Shown here: in pieces, positions 1 through 47,710 of the stretch
Numbering within the stretch: the first letter of the stretch is position 1
Layout: each line of letters begins with the position of its first letter
Origin: Syngnathus acus
Lineage: Eukaryota; Chordata; Actinopteri; Syngnathiformes; Syngnathidae
Length of the DNA stretch: 64,000 nt
Direction: 5' to 3'
Assembly (NCBI RefSeq): GCF_901709675.1
Contig: NC_051089.1
Span: forward strand, 2,545,476 to 2,609,475
The notes under the pieces: generated by a model
Seen by the model: only the letters and a program-made list of their open reading frames with translations
What the model was told of the DNA's origin: nothing
Database searches by the model: none
Position numbers and translations under genes: made by a program

Positions 1-2464
1 ATTTGTCTGTTTTAGTAGTGAGTTCTTGATTTGGACTTTTGAGGTTTATTAAAAAAATTATTTAAAAAAACATTTTAAAAAGTCCCAGGAATTAACCTGC
101 GAAAATCTGCTCGTCAAATGAAGTCATTGGTTAACAAAATTGCTCCGCAATGAAAAAAAAAAATCATTCAAGCCTTGCCTTGAACTACAAATGTAGTTGA
201 TGCATTACGTGTCATATTCTTTGCATTTATTAGCATAATAGCTCCATATTTGCATTTGAGATGTACAAAATAAAGATACAATTATCAGCAGTGGACAAAA
301 ATTGAAAGATGGCTATTACAAGCTCCTCACTCTTGCTCGATGTGGGAACGAGACTAAAGGTTAGTTGGATGATGACATTCCCAAAGCCACTCCGTTAAAG
401 ATGCCGCCGGCTCAAAGGACTCATTAAGCCTCGCCGCTCCTTCCACAAAGAAGAGATTTGAGAGCGCAAATAGATCTGATCGCGGATATTTCTGTTTGGC
501 TTTGAGTTTTCGCTAAGAGGCTTTGCCGTATTATGCTATGATGACGTCATCCGAGAACATGCAGATTCAACTGTTTCAACTTTGATGCCTCCCTGGGAAC
601 GTCCCGTTCTATCCTCCTTTTCTCTTGCCATCCATTCAGAAACTGATCATTACAGCTCATCAGATCTCAAAATATGGGAGGTCTGAAAAATGGTGCGTGT
701 GGTCGTGCATATAGTGACGATTCTTTTAGGAGCTTCTCAGACAGGATTCCAGGAAGTCAGGTTGCTTTGCCAGATGTGCCTGCGTCTTCTTAACTGGGCA
801 TGCTGGGAGCTGCCAGGTCCCCCAGACTCTTTTTAGGGCGGCCTATTGAAAGACGCTTCTAATCTGTTTGCTCCCTTAATGAGCTCATTGTTCCTCGGAG
901 GAGGAAAAAGTAAGGTCTCATCACTGCTTAGCCGCGGCCCCTTTGAGCGGGAAAGCTCGGCGCCGAGCACCATGGATACTTTGTTTGTCTGGAGCTCTGA
1001 GCTGAGAACAAAGCTGAGGAAGACACAGCAACAAATTCTGGCAACAGTAACAGAAGCCTCAGATAGGTTCGCATCCATGGCTGCATCTCGATCAAACAGG
1101 GCCTCTCTAATTGAGTTAATCCCCACTTGAGGATCAGGCCCGTCCCCTGAGGTGCGACCCTCCACCCAGGCCGCAGACTGCCGCTCTCGCTGCTTGTCAA
1201 AGCGTCGCTGCTGTGTGGCTCATGTGGACTGTAAGGCTGTTTATTGGGAGACAATGGGCAGCAGATTGTGCTGTCAGGCTCCATTAATGACCATCATTAG
1301 CATCACACTTCAGAGTCTGCCAACGGCACTCCCTCCCCAAACTTAAGCTGCGTTTCTGGGTCTCGACATCTTGGTGGGTTTGTTTTATGCACGTAGAAAT
1401 TAAATTAAAAAAATTCAATTTACAAACTTGACAGTGACTGTGAAACTGGATAGTTTGGGGTTAGCAAAAATATGTTTTTTTAGCACGTAAGCACAGAAAT
1501 GTCATTCATTTGAATGTTTTTGACTAAGACATGGCCAAAGGAACATGCTACGAATTCAATTTGAACAGTGTCTGTTTTCTACATTGACTACAATTAACAA
1601 GCAGTCTTGCTTGGACAATTAAATACAAAAGCCATATCAATAGTGGCTTCAAGACTTAATACAGTACGTCAAATATATATGAAAAGTTGAGGAAAGCCAA
1701 ACACAAGAGCGGTGGAAGTGGTGCAACGTGAATTCTATACATCCTTTAGTAAAAGACCAACAATGGTTAACCGTGATTGACCACTGACCACCATTGGCAT
1801 TTCCACCCCCAGCAGCGAGGCTCCAAAAAGGAAATTGAACCACGTTTCTGCCACGCACCCAGAGAGCCATAAGCCTTCTTACTGCGACTTCCTGTCCGAT
1901 CAATGCTTGAGACAATGACCCAACAGGTGCGACAGACAGGAGCCCAGCGGCGGCTTTCCTCCCCGCCGCTCGGCCCAATTAGCACCTGCGGCTCAAGAAC
2001 AAAGACGCGACATTTCATTTAAGCAGAGTGCCAGTTTAAGGCCTCTTTTCTTTCTGTCTCTTACTGCTGACATCTTTAAAGGATCATCTCTGGCGCCATC
2101 ATATTCTATTAGATTGGGTCGATGCCTTGTGTTCCAAGAGGTCTAGGTGTTGCAAACATGGGGAGTTGATGAATTCATTGCATGTGACTGGACTTGGCTT
2201 CTTTGTGTGAGGCTCTTGCCTAATGAAACCCCCTAAAGGTCTGAGGAAAGTGAAAGGCCTTTTGAGGGTTTGATTCGTGCTCTCCAGGCTTCGTGTCACA
2301 CACCACAATGTAGTTCTTGCAACACTTTAAAAACATGTGGAAAAAGTACTTGCATTGTAGCCTGACCTTGATGGTTTTATTGTGCCTGACACGCAGGTAG
2401 AAAATAACTAATACACAAATTGAAATTTGCTTTGAATATATACTTTTGCCTGAAGCTTTCCAGT
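1..2464. other. Gene-free upstream flank
   Basis: No exon with conserved protein content is visible. ORFs of about 110 codons on both strands around 830-1350 and 1650-2020 lack recognisable domains and splice signals. The stretch 1040-1340 has several TAAT-type homeodomain core motifs. In human the gene upstream of HTATIP2 is the homeobox gene DBX1, so conserved non-coding elements are plausible here, but this is inference and nothing in the sequence proves it. A perfect CRE octamer lies at 542-549. Confidence 0.4.
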
Positions 2465-2466
2465 AA

Positions 2467-2600
2467 GCAGGTGGGATGGATTAGTGGTTGATACACCTGC
2501 CTCACCGTTCTGAGGTTTGGGTTTCGAATCTCCCCTCTAATCTTCCTGTATAGCGTTTGTATGTTCTCCCCATCCTTGCACAGGGTTTCTTCCCAAAACT
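2467..2600 (+). repeat. Decayed tRNA-like repeat remnant
   Basis: The segment reads like an old tRNA-derived or tRNA-like dispersed repeat common in fish: an A-box-like GATTAGTGGTTGAT near 2478, followed by a B-box-like GGGTTTCGAATC near 2519, then the typical continuation TGTATGTTCTCCCCAT. It is diverged and has no clear target-site duplication. The family name is not assigned. Confidence 0.5.
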
Positions 2601-2814
2601 AGAGTGTTAAGAAACTCCAAATAACTAGAAATATTCATGTTTACTTTTCTTATGTGCCCTTTGACTGGTTGGTGTATGATCAAAATATACTCTGTACCTA
2701 TTTCCCCATTGTTTTTTTTTAATTTATTTATATATTTTAAAAGTCTGAGTAATAAAGCCATATTGCTCTTATTTATTATTTATTCATTGCTCGTATTTAT
2801 TCATTGTATGTGCC

Positions 2815-3010
2815 TTCTTGTTTTTACTTTTTGTATTGTTCACTTGAATGTTTTGTTTGTCCGTGGACCATTATAATATAATATATATATTTATAATATA
2901 TAATATGTCTTGTCACCGTGGGATAGTAGGAAACGCAATTTCGATCTCTTTGTGTGTCTTGACATGTGAAGAAATTGACAATAAAGCAGACTTTGACTTT
3001 GATATTGTAT
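2815..3010 (+). repeat. 3' tail of a LINE/SINE-type retroelement
   Basis: The sequence TGTCTTGTCACCGTGGGATA near 2906, then GAAGAAATTGACAATAAAG near 2969 and a short GACTTT tandem tail ending about 3005, is the type of 3' end seen on abundant fish non-LTR retroelements. It follows the tRNA-like remnant at 2467, so the two may be parts of one composite insertion. AT-rich sequence fills the space between them. Confidence 0.5.
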
Positions 3011-3208
3011 TTTGTGTATTGTGTTCCGGCTCCCTAAAGTAGTGTTCTTTTTCTATTGACATGTCGTAGCAAAGAAAGGTAAAAAAAAAAAAAAAAAAAG
3101 GGTATAGATATTTGACAGGCGATTATTCAACGTTTAAAGAGCAAAAAAATACCAAATAAAGTGAAAAAGCAATCCACGGGACTTGATGGGCTTTTCCGCA
3201 TTCCTCAA

Positions 3209-3254
3209 CCAATCAGATCATAAGGGAGACAACGCGTAACACAACCAGGAAGTG
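3209..3254 (+). promoter_or_regulatory. HTATIP2 proximal promoter motifs (CCAAT, ETS-like)
   Basis: A CCAAT box (AACCAATCAG, CCAAT at 3209-3213) and an ETS-type core (CCAGGAAGTG at 3245-3254) lie 30-75 bases upstream of the HTATIP2 start codon. No TATA box is evident. The same ETS-type core occurs upstream of PRMT3, in keeping with housekeeping promoters. Confidence 0.45.
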
Positions 3255-3283
3255 TTGTGTCACTACCGTCGTCGCTCCGTGTG

Positions 3284-4751
<1,468 letters not shown>

Positions 4752-5827
4752 CGCTCGGTGTGTTTTGTAAGATTGAGTGAGTCACCTATGGAATAATTCA
4801 TTGACTTGAATCTTTGGGTACTCTAAATAATCATATTGTTTTCTCACCTCAACACACAACTTTTATATAATGATAGCAATAAATGCTAGTTTTGCTTTGA
4901 TTTTTTTACTGCTGTATAGAATATTCAATTTATTCCAGCTCCTGATTTCCCTTTTCAGGTCACCGCAGCAGCCAACCTACAGCTCAGGGTCACCGCATCA
5001 TGTTAAAGGAATGTGATAATTATTGTCTTTTCTCGCTTCTCTTTTGGAACATAAAATCTTGCTGTAAAATATGTGCCGCTATTTTAACCCGGACCAGTTG
5101 AGAAGCACTGCCTTACACTTTGCTTGCTTGAATATGTTAAATGTGTGGTGGTTTAATTATTGATAATTGTCAATAATTTTTCATTGGAAATTGTCACTCC
5201 TTATTGTATTGCACTTTATATCAATGTGTGAATAAATTGATAATTGCCTTGTATGGATGAATAAACCTTTTTCTCGCTAGTCTCTTGTATAATAGCGCCT
5301 CCTTGTGACCAATTGATGACACCGTACTGCAGTTAAGGGTTGTGCATTTTTTCTACATTTTTCACTTAATGTTGAAAATAAATTAAACCAACATTATTTT
5401 CATGCACGGTGTACACGTTTATTGATCTAAAAAGACTTGACAGGTTTCCATAGCAACCACACACGCACAATCTTTGCTTCAACCTTCTGCTCCGATTAGG
5501 ACGTCCCTGAATGGAAAGTCCACTCAAGCAAGTTATGATTTGGAAAAGTCCTTAGTAACAGTTTTTTTTAATTTTATTTGATCAGTGAATAAAAAACTGA
5601 ACTCGTAGTTTTTAAATAACATATTTTTACAAAGAGTATATGATCTATTTGTTGATTTACAGTTTTAATCTAACATAATTTTTCTATGCTTCACAGTTCT
5701 TATTTGTAACTAAGAAAGATCCAAATCGCTCTCCTAACAAACTCTTCAAAGTGTTGGGGATTTTTCTTTTTCTTATATATTAACCGCATACGAGTTTGGG
5801 CCAACAGCGACATCGTGTGGACGGTTC
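4752..5827 (+). other. HTATIP2 3' UTR and HTATIP2-PRMT3 spacer
   Basis: AT-rich sequence without coding content. AATAAA hexamers at 5231-5236 and 5260-5265 are the best poly(A) signals for HTATIP2, and another at about 4879 could give a short 3' UTR. Nothing else is recognisable up to the PRMT3 promoter. Confidence 0.6.
5260..5265 (+). terminator. HTATIP2: HTATIP2 poly(A) signal (distal)
   Basis: AATAAA hexamer about 510 bases after the stop codon, followed by a T-rich stretch. A second AATAAA lies 29 bases upstream. Which one is used cannot be told from sequence. Confidence 0.45.
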
Positions 5828-5870
5828 ACCGGAAGTGTCCCTCCGCGTGTACGCTCCGCACCAGGAAGTA
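5828..5870 (+). promoter_or_regulatory. PRMT3 promoter ETS-type sites
   Basis: Two ETS cores on the + strand, ACCGGAAGTG at 5828-5837 and CCAGGAAGTA at 5861-5870, sit within 65 bases of the PRMT3 ATG in a locally CpG-richer stretch. This arrangement is typical of TATA-less housekeeping promoters. Confidence 0.45.
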
Positions 5871-5891
5871 AACTGCAAACAAAGTAGGATC

Positions 5892-29755
<23,864 letters not shown>

Positions 29756-29845
29756 TGTAGTCAAGTGACGGAAGTGACGTCATTGAAACAACATTGCTGT
29801 TGTGAGTATGGCAATTGACATTTTAGGATTGTTTTACTTATTTGT

Positions 29846-29851
29846 AATAAA
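29846..29851 (+). terminator. PRMT3: PRMT3 poly(A) signal
   Basis: AATAAA 91 bases after the stop codon, giving a short 3' UTR. No other canonical hexamer lies nearby. Confidence 0.7.
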
Positions 29852-32329
29852 GAACACCTTGACCAAATATTCTCTTTGTCAATGTGTTTTATGTTAACGG
29901 TGACACAATGTTGAGAGATCAAGTTTGTGCTCAAAAAAAGAAAAAGCTCAAAGCTTAATCCAAGCATTTTCCGCCTTTTATATTTTTTCACGATTTGATA
30001 CTCTTGATCAGTTCCCACATGGATCCATGCCCTGCCCAAGGGGGTGTCCGTAGCCACATCTGGCCACCCCACAGCTCCGCCCCTTGCACAAGGTATTCAT
30101 GCTGTACATTTCCCCCCCAAATGATGCAACAGTACTCTGATAGATGATGTTTTCAAATGTGTTCATTCGTTGAATGATGAAAACTGTTCCAAATCAGAAA
30201 AGGTAACTTCATATCGTTGGTCATTTTGTGAGGAGAGCAAAGAGAATGTTGTAAGTGAGGTTCCTTGTCAGCTGAGAGTGATGGTGATGATGAGCATGAT
30301 GATGATGGTGATGAGAGTCGCGGGCCTCCGAGTGACCTCCACCACTGAATCACTAGTTTCCAGGCGCCTCGGATGGATGCGGCTGCTTATCACCCACGCG
30401 ACAGTGGGAGTGAACCATTAATTATAGACGCATGTGTAATTAACCGCGGCACCAACCCAAACGTAGTCAAGCAGCACTTTCTCGTAAATCTCCAAAGATC
30501 GTACAAAACGGACATTTTATAAATAATTCTAAATAAATATTTTGCAGCCATTTAAAAGTATTTAGGGCATTGAGACCGTTTTGTACGATGTGTAACGCGT
30601 GCGCGCGCGCGCTCGTGTGTTAAAGCCACAAATCAATTACAATTATTCCAGTTGACAATGTAATTAAAGTCGAGGCTAATACAGCGGTCCCAGTCTCTTA
30701 TCTGGAACGGAGTCAGATTTGGAAGGAGCGCGGTGCGCATATTAAAGTCTTGCAGCTCCGACATTGAACGTGGGGGGATAAATCCAAGTCGCAATTTGTA
30801 CAAACTAATTTTTTGACACATAGCGACAGGCTAGAAACTTTCTATTTGTTATTAATTCTGTGTTTCTATTTTTTTTATATATATTTTGGGTTCATGTTGG
30901 TCCAACAATGTTGGTTTTTCAACATATATGAACAAACCGGCCGATGTCTGTCAAAGTGATTAAACACGCCAGCATATTCTGCGATTAAGAGTTTTATTTT
31001 TCGTTGTGACTATTTGCAAAAAGAAGTATTTTAAAGTAGCATATGTTCTCTCACCGCATAACTATTTAAACGCATAACGAGCATTGACTCATAGTTGCGC
31101 TGTGTAGAATGCGTCATTGTCATTGAAAATGAATAGATTTTTTATTTTATTTAAAATTGATGACGGTTCCATATCAAAATCCGTGCTGCATTACCGGGTT
31201 GTGTAATCCCACTCGTTTATTTTCACCTTCATCTTTTAAAATAGGCCTTCATGATCTTGTGTGTTACCCAGTGATTAAAAATAACTCGTAGCAGAGTGCA
31301 GATTAAAGCGCGACAGTGTCTAAATGTATCAACATTAGTCAAAACAAACGGCCCGTTTTTATTTTCCCCGTCATTAGTTGGCAACAATACCGCTTCATGC
31401 GGTCGCTAGGCAACGCTGCACGGGAGTATTTTAGCTGAGGCGCAAAATTTTAACGAATAAGCACATGCTGCTACAGGAAAGGCTTTACGAAATGTTTTCC
31501 ACGTGTGCAACTATTGTTAAAAACAATCCGAAGATGTGAAATGTAAAGTATTTTCCTTGTTTAAACAAAAGCTTGGAGACTAAATGCGCAATGCAGCATT
31601 CAGGGATCTAACATAGTACTTTTCTTCGTCACAGCCTCACGCGCAGGCTCCACTTTTTCACAAGATTGATTTAGGATGCTACCCCCCCCCCCTCCCCCCT
31701 TTTTGTGCAAGACTTGTGCAATCGTTGTAGAGACCCCCCAAAGTTGATTAACATACAAAAAGGGGGGCTGTAGTGTGTGTCCAAAAACCAGTGAGAGTGT
31801 TTTGATACACTATTTGCTGTCCCAATCAGTGTTCGCACCACAAACGGTTTTAACAGTATTTTTTTTTTTACCACGTGCTGTGGGCGTGGGTACGCGTTCA
31901 CGTGTGCGCGCAAAAGTATACTTGAGCAATAGTGGAGTGCGCATCTGTACGTGTAAGTGACACGTGTTAAGTGGAGTGCGCAAGTGTTACAACGCACGCG
32001 CCCGGCGTCCAGGTATTGTAACTGCGTGCGTAACAAACGCGTTAAATACACGCGTGTACGCGAACATCCATCCTGTCCGTACGCCGTGGCGTGTCCCTTC
32101 CCAAAAAAAAACAAAAAACTCCCAATCCACAGGGCCAAATGATTTATCAAAGTGCTATTATCACGAAAATGTCCCGCCAAGGGCACCTTGCTCTGCACTG
32201 ACGCACGGACCCCGAGTAAGAAAATCGGTGCACGCGCCGGTTTGGCGCGCACACGAGCAAGTCAGCTCGCTCACACCACTCGTCATTTCCACGGACAACA
32301 CTTTGAGCCTCTTCGGAGAACTCCGCGGC
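29852..32329 (+). other. PRMT3-SLC6A5 intergenic region and SLC6A5 upstream region
   Basis: 2.5 kb. The notable contents are a spaced inverted repeat (30498-30589), an alternating GC purine-pyrimidine tract at about 30598-30612, and a CpG-rich block with many ACGCGT/CACGTG-type words from about 31870 to 32330. That block probably holds the SLC6A5 promoter and 5' UTR; the large overlapping ORFs there on both strands are products of low stop frequency in GC-rich sequence. Confidence 0.55.
30498..30589. repeat. Perfect 14-bp inverted repeat with 64-bp spacer
   Basis: ATCGTACAAAACGG at 30498-30511 is the exact reverse complement of CCGTTTTGTACGAT at 30576-30589. The spacer is AT-rich. It may be a small inverted-repeat element or a hairpin; it has no obvious target duplication. 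Confidence 0.8.
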
Positions 32330-42537
<10,208 letters not shown>

Positions 42538-45243
42538 TAACAGCAGCCCCCGAAGAGCTCTAACCTTGGGCGGGGGGGGTTGTCGGAAGCAGCCCCCCCT
42601 TCACTCCCCCCTCTATAGTGTTTCACCGCCCTCTCCCTTTGTCTTCCTCATGTTCCTCCTCCTCTCCCCTACTCACTCTTCTCTCAGGGAGGAGGGCCTC
42701 CCAGGTGGAATCATCTCCACCACCACTGCTGTTGCTGCTGCTTTGTGCTCAGCCGAAAGTCTATCGTTGCCTCCCACTCATGATGACTGGCAATTTCACC
42801 GCAACCTTCCAACGTGGGAGACTTTGTGACCTATCGTCATGAATGGACAGAGCTGCAATCTGCAATACTTTCGCTGCTCCCAATGGAGTCATGTGTCTAT
42901 GTGGCCATATATATGTGTGTGTGTGTACTTACAACCATATCTATGTGCAAAAAAAAAAAGAAATTGTCTCAGCACAAGCAGACACAGGAAAACTCGTGAC
43001 AGATGGGGAGAAAATGTGTTCCTTTGAATATAGTGGCAGTACATTGATCATGGCTGCTCCTCAGTATTTACAAAAGCAACAGTACATTGTCCTTTAGTTG
43101 GACTTTCTACTTCCTTGTACTGTTTTGCATAATAGAAAGTGGAGAATAGAAAATCAGGAATTTGTGCCTCCTTGGTCCGTGTAAAGCCGTCAATGCATTT
43201 CATTTGATACACTTTGGCCTCGGATGACTCCGCTGTCTTATAGATGCTTGCTTGGGGTGATATTTGTCCGTGACCCCCAGGGACTCTTTGTGAGGGTCTC
43301 TTCTTCCCCCCCCCCCTCAACTACACCATACTGTATTTATCTTAACCCTGTATATGTAAATCATGTCAATCTGCCCTTTAGTTCACGATGAAGAAGCCAT
43401 TTAACCTTTTTGAAGCGCTAAAACTCAGCCTGATAGTCACTCCGTGCATCTATTTAGTGTATTTATCGCAGTAGGCTCTTGTATGTGTTGTGAATTTATG
43501 AGCCATTTGTGAAAACATCACAGTGTGCGTTTTAATAGGCTCACCCACAAAAAAATGAGATATATAGATTTACATACATATTTAAAAATGTGCATATACC
43601 TGACTATAAATCTGTAGCTTTCGGCAGAGAGAGAGAGAGGACGACAGAGTGAATGTGTGCGTGTTGTTTTTGTATTGTGTCGGTTTTGTGTGTATACGTG
43701 TGTGTGTGTGGTCACGCCCCACAACGCTTGGCGCAGATGTTTGATGTGGCAAGGCGAGAAAACAGAAATAGGCTTCTTTCTCACTTCTTGGACGTGTTTA
43801 TACAAGATAGCTCCGGAGACCTCTTTGCCATTTCAGAAGAATGCTTCTTGCTTCTCTGTATGTCCGCTTGAAAACAGGGTTTCAGGTATCCACAATTCCG
43901 TCAAATGAATGATGTGAAAAACTGTATTGTTATGCTCTGCGGAAAAACACTCTCACGGGAGTGCTTTCTGAATAGTTCCACAGAGATAAAGCAAAGAAAC
44001 ACTATTCAAATGTAAAACTCCGGCCTGATTGCCACTGGCAAGTGCAGCAAATTATAAGCTATAACGTCTTGATGTAAATGTACCATATAATATACATGTA
44101 GCTCGCTTTGTAGTCTCTTTAAAAGCAACATGATGGTTCCAAATGGTGGGCTGCGGACCACCCCGTGGGGCTCCAGCATTTGAGAGGCTGCACGTTTAAT
44201 TGCGTTGAGTTCTCAGATGGTTTCCGCAATAACAGTTGCTCAGAGATGTAAAAAAAAAATTGGATTCTCGAAGCCATGCCTAACTTATATGAACTTAGAA
44301 TACATTCTAGTGAGATTGTAAAACGATGCTAGCCTGATTGTTGCTTTTATTGAGCGCTTGTGTATTTCGCTTGAGTCCTCCCGTAACGTTCCCCTGTGGG
44401 CTCGATTGGCTTTTAGTTAGTTTTGACTGAACTTTATCAATCAGATGTTTGTAGGGCAGTAGGCGAGGAAAGATGTGCAGGTTTCCCACTCCCCTTTCCA
44501 AAATGCTCTAAACTAGAGTTTAAAGATGATGATGGGGATGTAAAAAAAAAAAAAAGTCTGGTCTGCCCTGAGCTGTATTATAATGGGTTATAGGGCAACA
44601 GTAATATCTCTACTTTTATTTTAAGGGGGAGAAAAAGGGCGCTGAATCCATATAGCTTCATGAAATAAGCTTGCATGTGCACTTTGTGTTGCTCAACTCA
44701 ATGTCCATATATTGTGACGCACTCAATATGTGTATGTCAATGCATGATAAGTGAGCTTTCTGGTCACGTGAGACAGAACTTATCAGAGGATGAAGTAACA
44801 AAACGTATTCGTTCATGACTTGAATAACTTTGCCTGCAAGTCAACCAAAGGGGATAAAAAAAAGTAAAGTAAAAAAAAAAAAGGATTATGAGATTTGTGT
44901 GTAGAAGGTTTAGCTACTGCCATACATGTTCCATGCAGTATATCTTGGTGTTTGCCAATACGTTACAAAACATCTTCAGGTAACCATTGGCCTTATAGAT
45001 GTCTTGGACTAGTACAGTGTAGTGTGATCACCACAGAAAAGCTTATTGTCTGTCTCATATGGTATTGTTATTATGTCTATGTGTCAGTTTGGCACGCTAC
45101 TGTGCGACCTATGACGACATAGGTTAAATTTCTAATTACTTGAGTAATGTCATACATTTTTGTGTGATCTCTTGTGAGGCACAGCTGCCTATGGATATAG
45201 ATATGTGCCTCCAACATGACGTCATTTGATTTAGAAATAGAGT

Positions 45244-45330
45244 AGATATATATATATATATATAAATATATATGTTTTAGAATTGGTGTAAGATATAAAA
45301 AGAATATAATATATATATATGTGAAATGCA
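45244..45330 (+). repeat. (TA)n-rich simple repeat
   Basis: Two TA-dinucleotide runs (about 45247-45272 and 45305-45320) separated by AT-rich sequence. Confidence 0.8.
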
Positions 45331-45465
45331 TTTATTTTCCACTTGTCATCAATCTTTGAGGCCCTACCTCCAATTTTGTATTTATGTATAAAAATGCAAT
45401 TGAATAATAGTATCTTTGCCAATAATATATATCGCTATTATACCATGAAATGTATACCTATGATC

Positions 45466-45471
45466 AATAAA
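45466..45471 (+). terminator. SLC6A5: Candidate SLC6A5 poly(A) signal
   Basis: AATAAA followed within 15 bases by a T-rich stretch, the best distal signal after the SLC6A5 stop codon. Confidence 0.45.
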
Positions 45472-45819
45472 CGTTATTTTCTTTCTTGCCTATCTGCTTG
45501 TTTTGAACCATGCCAAGGGTAACAAAGACGAGCTGGTTTTCAAGCTGTCACGAAACGGCACATCTAAAGGCTTCGCGACTGCATGAAAACAACACATTCT
45601 GGAAAGTTATCATCAAAGATAAAAGATGAAACGATGCAACGTGCTCGATTGTTGCTCAATGCTCGCATTTTTATGTCAAACAACTTTACATCAAGTCTGT
45701 GCTGCTCTCATTGATCATCTGAACCAGTTTATGATAGGAAAATTCATGTTCAGTATTTTAAATCAACCTATCTTATATTATTATATTTTCTTGGGATAGG
45801 CCGCACTTAATTTTCTGAG

Positions 45820-46002
45820 CCTTTGCAAGATGTAATACCGGTGTTAACCGAAAGGGGGCAGACATCGCTCACCAGCGTCTCTAACATTGCGGCTGGAATG
45901 GTGAAGAAGAGTGTGTCATGGGTGCAACAAGTGATCTCAAAAGTGCAAAAGTACAACGGCGATTCCCAAATTGCCCCCCTGCCCGATCCCACCGCAGTTA
46001 AA
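45820..46002 (+). other. Unidentified coding-like exon
   Basis: An open frame of 61 codons bounded by an AG on the left (45818-45819) and GTAAAT on the right (46003). It reads LQDVIPVLTERGQTSLTSVS, then MVKKSVSWVQQVISKVQKYN and GDSQIAPLPDPTAVK: balanced, protein-like composition with GC-rich third positions, in an AT-rich setting. A 19-nt candidate exon (46104-46122, between TTGCAG and GTGAGT) follows after a 101-base gap and keeps the frame. A third possible piece starts at 46316 after CCCACAG and reaches a stop at 46357-46359. I do not recognise the protein. It could be the 3' part of an unannotated gene, or a copied gene fragment. Confidence 0.4.
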
Positions 46003-46359
46003 GTAAATTTACATTGCATGAGGATTCAGCAAATGTGCGTCCATCCAACAACATGGACGTGCCCATGAGGACTTAATGACTGGTCATCATGGACTCCTTG
46101 CAGAGTGACGTGCATCACACAGGTGAGTCAGCCTATTCATTTGTTCATTTGAAGTGTATGTGATTACCTGTGCAGTTGAGCATTTGATATTTTCTATGTG
46201 TATTTGAAAATTTAATTTCATTATACTCCTTTGTACATTGGTGCACTATTTGCAATTATTTTGTCTTTATTAAAATTAGCATTTTGGTCACAAATCGGGC
46301 TTCTTTGTCCCACAGGAGTGCTGATTAAAAAAAATAAAAAGTGCCCCTTCCGTCTTTAA

Positions 46360-47710
46360 TTTGCCCATCCCCAGGTGTGTTCATGATATTAAGGGGAGAC
46401 CTTTGACCGCTAGGGGTCAGCAATGGTACAGGAAACTCAAATCGTTGACCTGTTCACTTGCAATAATTCTGCAGCCCATCAGTTTCAAATAATCTTTTTT
46501 TTTTTTAGCGCCAACTGGTGATGATAAAATGCTTTTTCTACATTAATTTCAATACTGGTGGTGTTTTCAGACTATTAGTCTCAACCCCCATATTATTGAA
46601 ACTGCTCATTTTGCACTTGACTCAAACAGTGCAAGGATTTTTTCCCCTAGTTCTTCCAGCCTGCTCCTTTTAGAAAACATATTGTACATAGACAACCATC
46701 TGCAATTCCTGAAATATTCATCAAATTTCACAGTCTCAGCAAGACATCACAAGTTCTAGAAAATTGTGAGAACTGAAATAAAAGTGAAACCGTATGTTGA
46801 TTACGTTACACTGGTAAAGATCCCTTTTTTTTTCTCACTGCAAGCAAATACAGAATCAGATCATAATGGTCCATAGTGTCATTTGCAAGTGCTCAGATTC
46901 ACACATTAGTCCTCTGTACTGATCCAGCTGCATGGGTTTCCGTGGTAACGGCACAGGTATCAGTTCCAATGCTGGTGATGAAGTTGGAGCTGTCTAAATA
47001 AATAAATAAATTAGATTTGGCGATAGCTGTGAGAATAAAAAATGATTTGCAGCAATCTCAGCTAATCAGTTAGTATGACTGAGAAATGATGGTAATTTAC
47101 TTTTTTTTGTTTGAAACATTTCAATAGTTTAGCCTTGGTCCTTCTCAATGGAGCACCATGAAAAAAAAAATGTTTTTCTAGTGTTACTTGCTTGGAAGGA
47201 AAGTAGTAGCGTGAATCCTGACTAATAAATAAGATATACGCGATGAGGAAGAGGAAGTCTTTTCCTAACGCAGTACTTTTATTGAGAAGTTTTATTCCCC
47301 GAGGCAGCTTGCTCATGTGCTCCATGGCAGAAAACTCTTGGAAACCTGCTATAAGATAATATTGGCTTTGCTTCACTTGTAGGCTATTAAGTTAATCATC
47401 CAGAGCAAAACACTGCTTAATTTGTGAAAGGAAAATAAACACCACACCAACTACTGGATTCTGCTTCTTATCTCGCATGTTTAATAGATACCTTTTTGCG
47501 TCCATGACTTCATAAAGTGGTGTGAAATTATAAAATGTGTTACCAGTCAGTGCCATCTAGAGGAGTAAAAAAATACAACTGCTTTATGAAGCAAATTTGA
47601 AGCTTCATTACTATTTTAAGTTGGCCTCAAGCAGTTTCCATTGTGGTTATAATTAATTGTTGTGACGATTAACCGGTGCCCACCCAATTCCTGAATAATG
47701 TGAAACCAAA
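46360..47710 (+). other. Intergenic, no feature seen
   Basis: AT-rich sequence with no gene, repeat family or clear regulatory signature. Confidence 0.5.

Larger units (their letters stand above)
42538..45471 (+). other. SLC6A5: SLC6A5 3' UTR (inferred)
   Basis: About 2.9 kb with no coding content. It ends at an AATAAA at 45466-45471 preceded by AT-dinucleotide repeats (about 45244-45330). A long 3' UTR is usual for neuronal transporters, but earlier cleavage is possible; transcript data are needed to fix the end. Confidence 0.45.
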
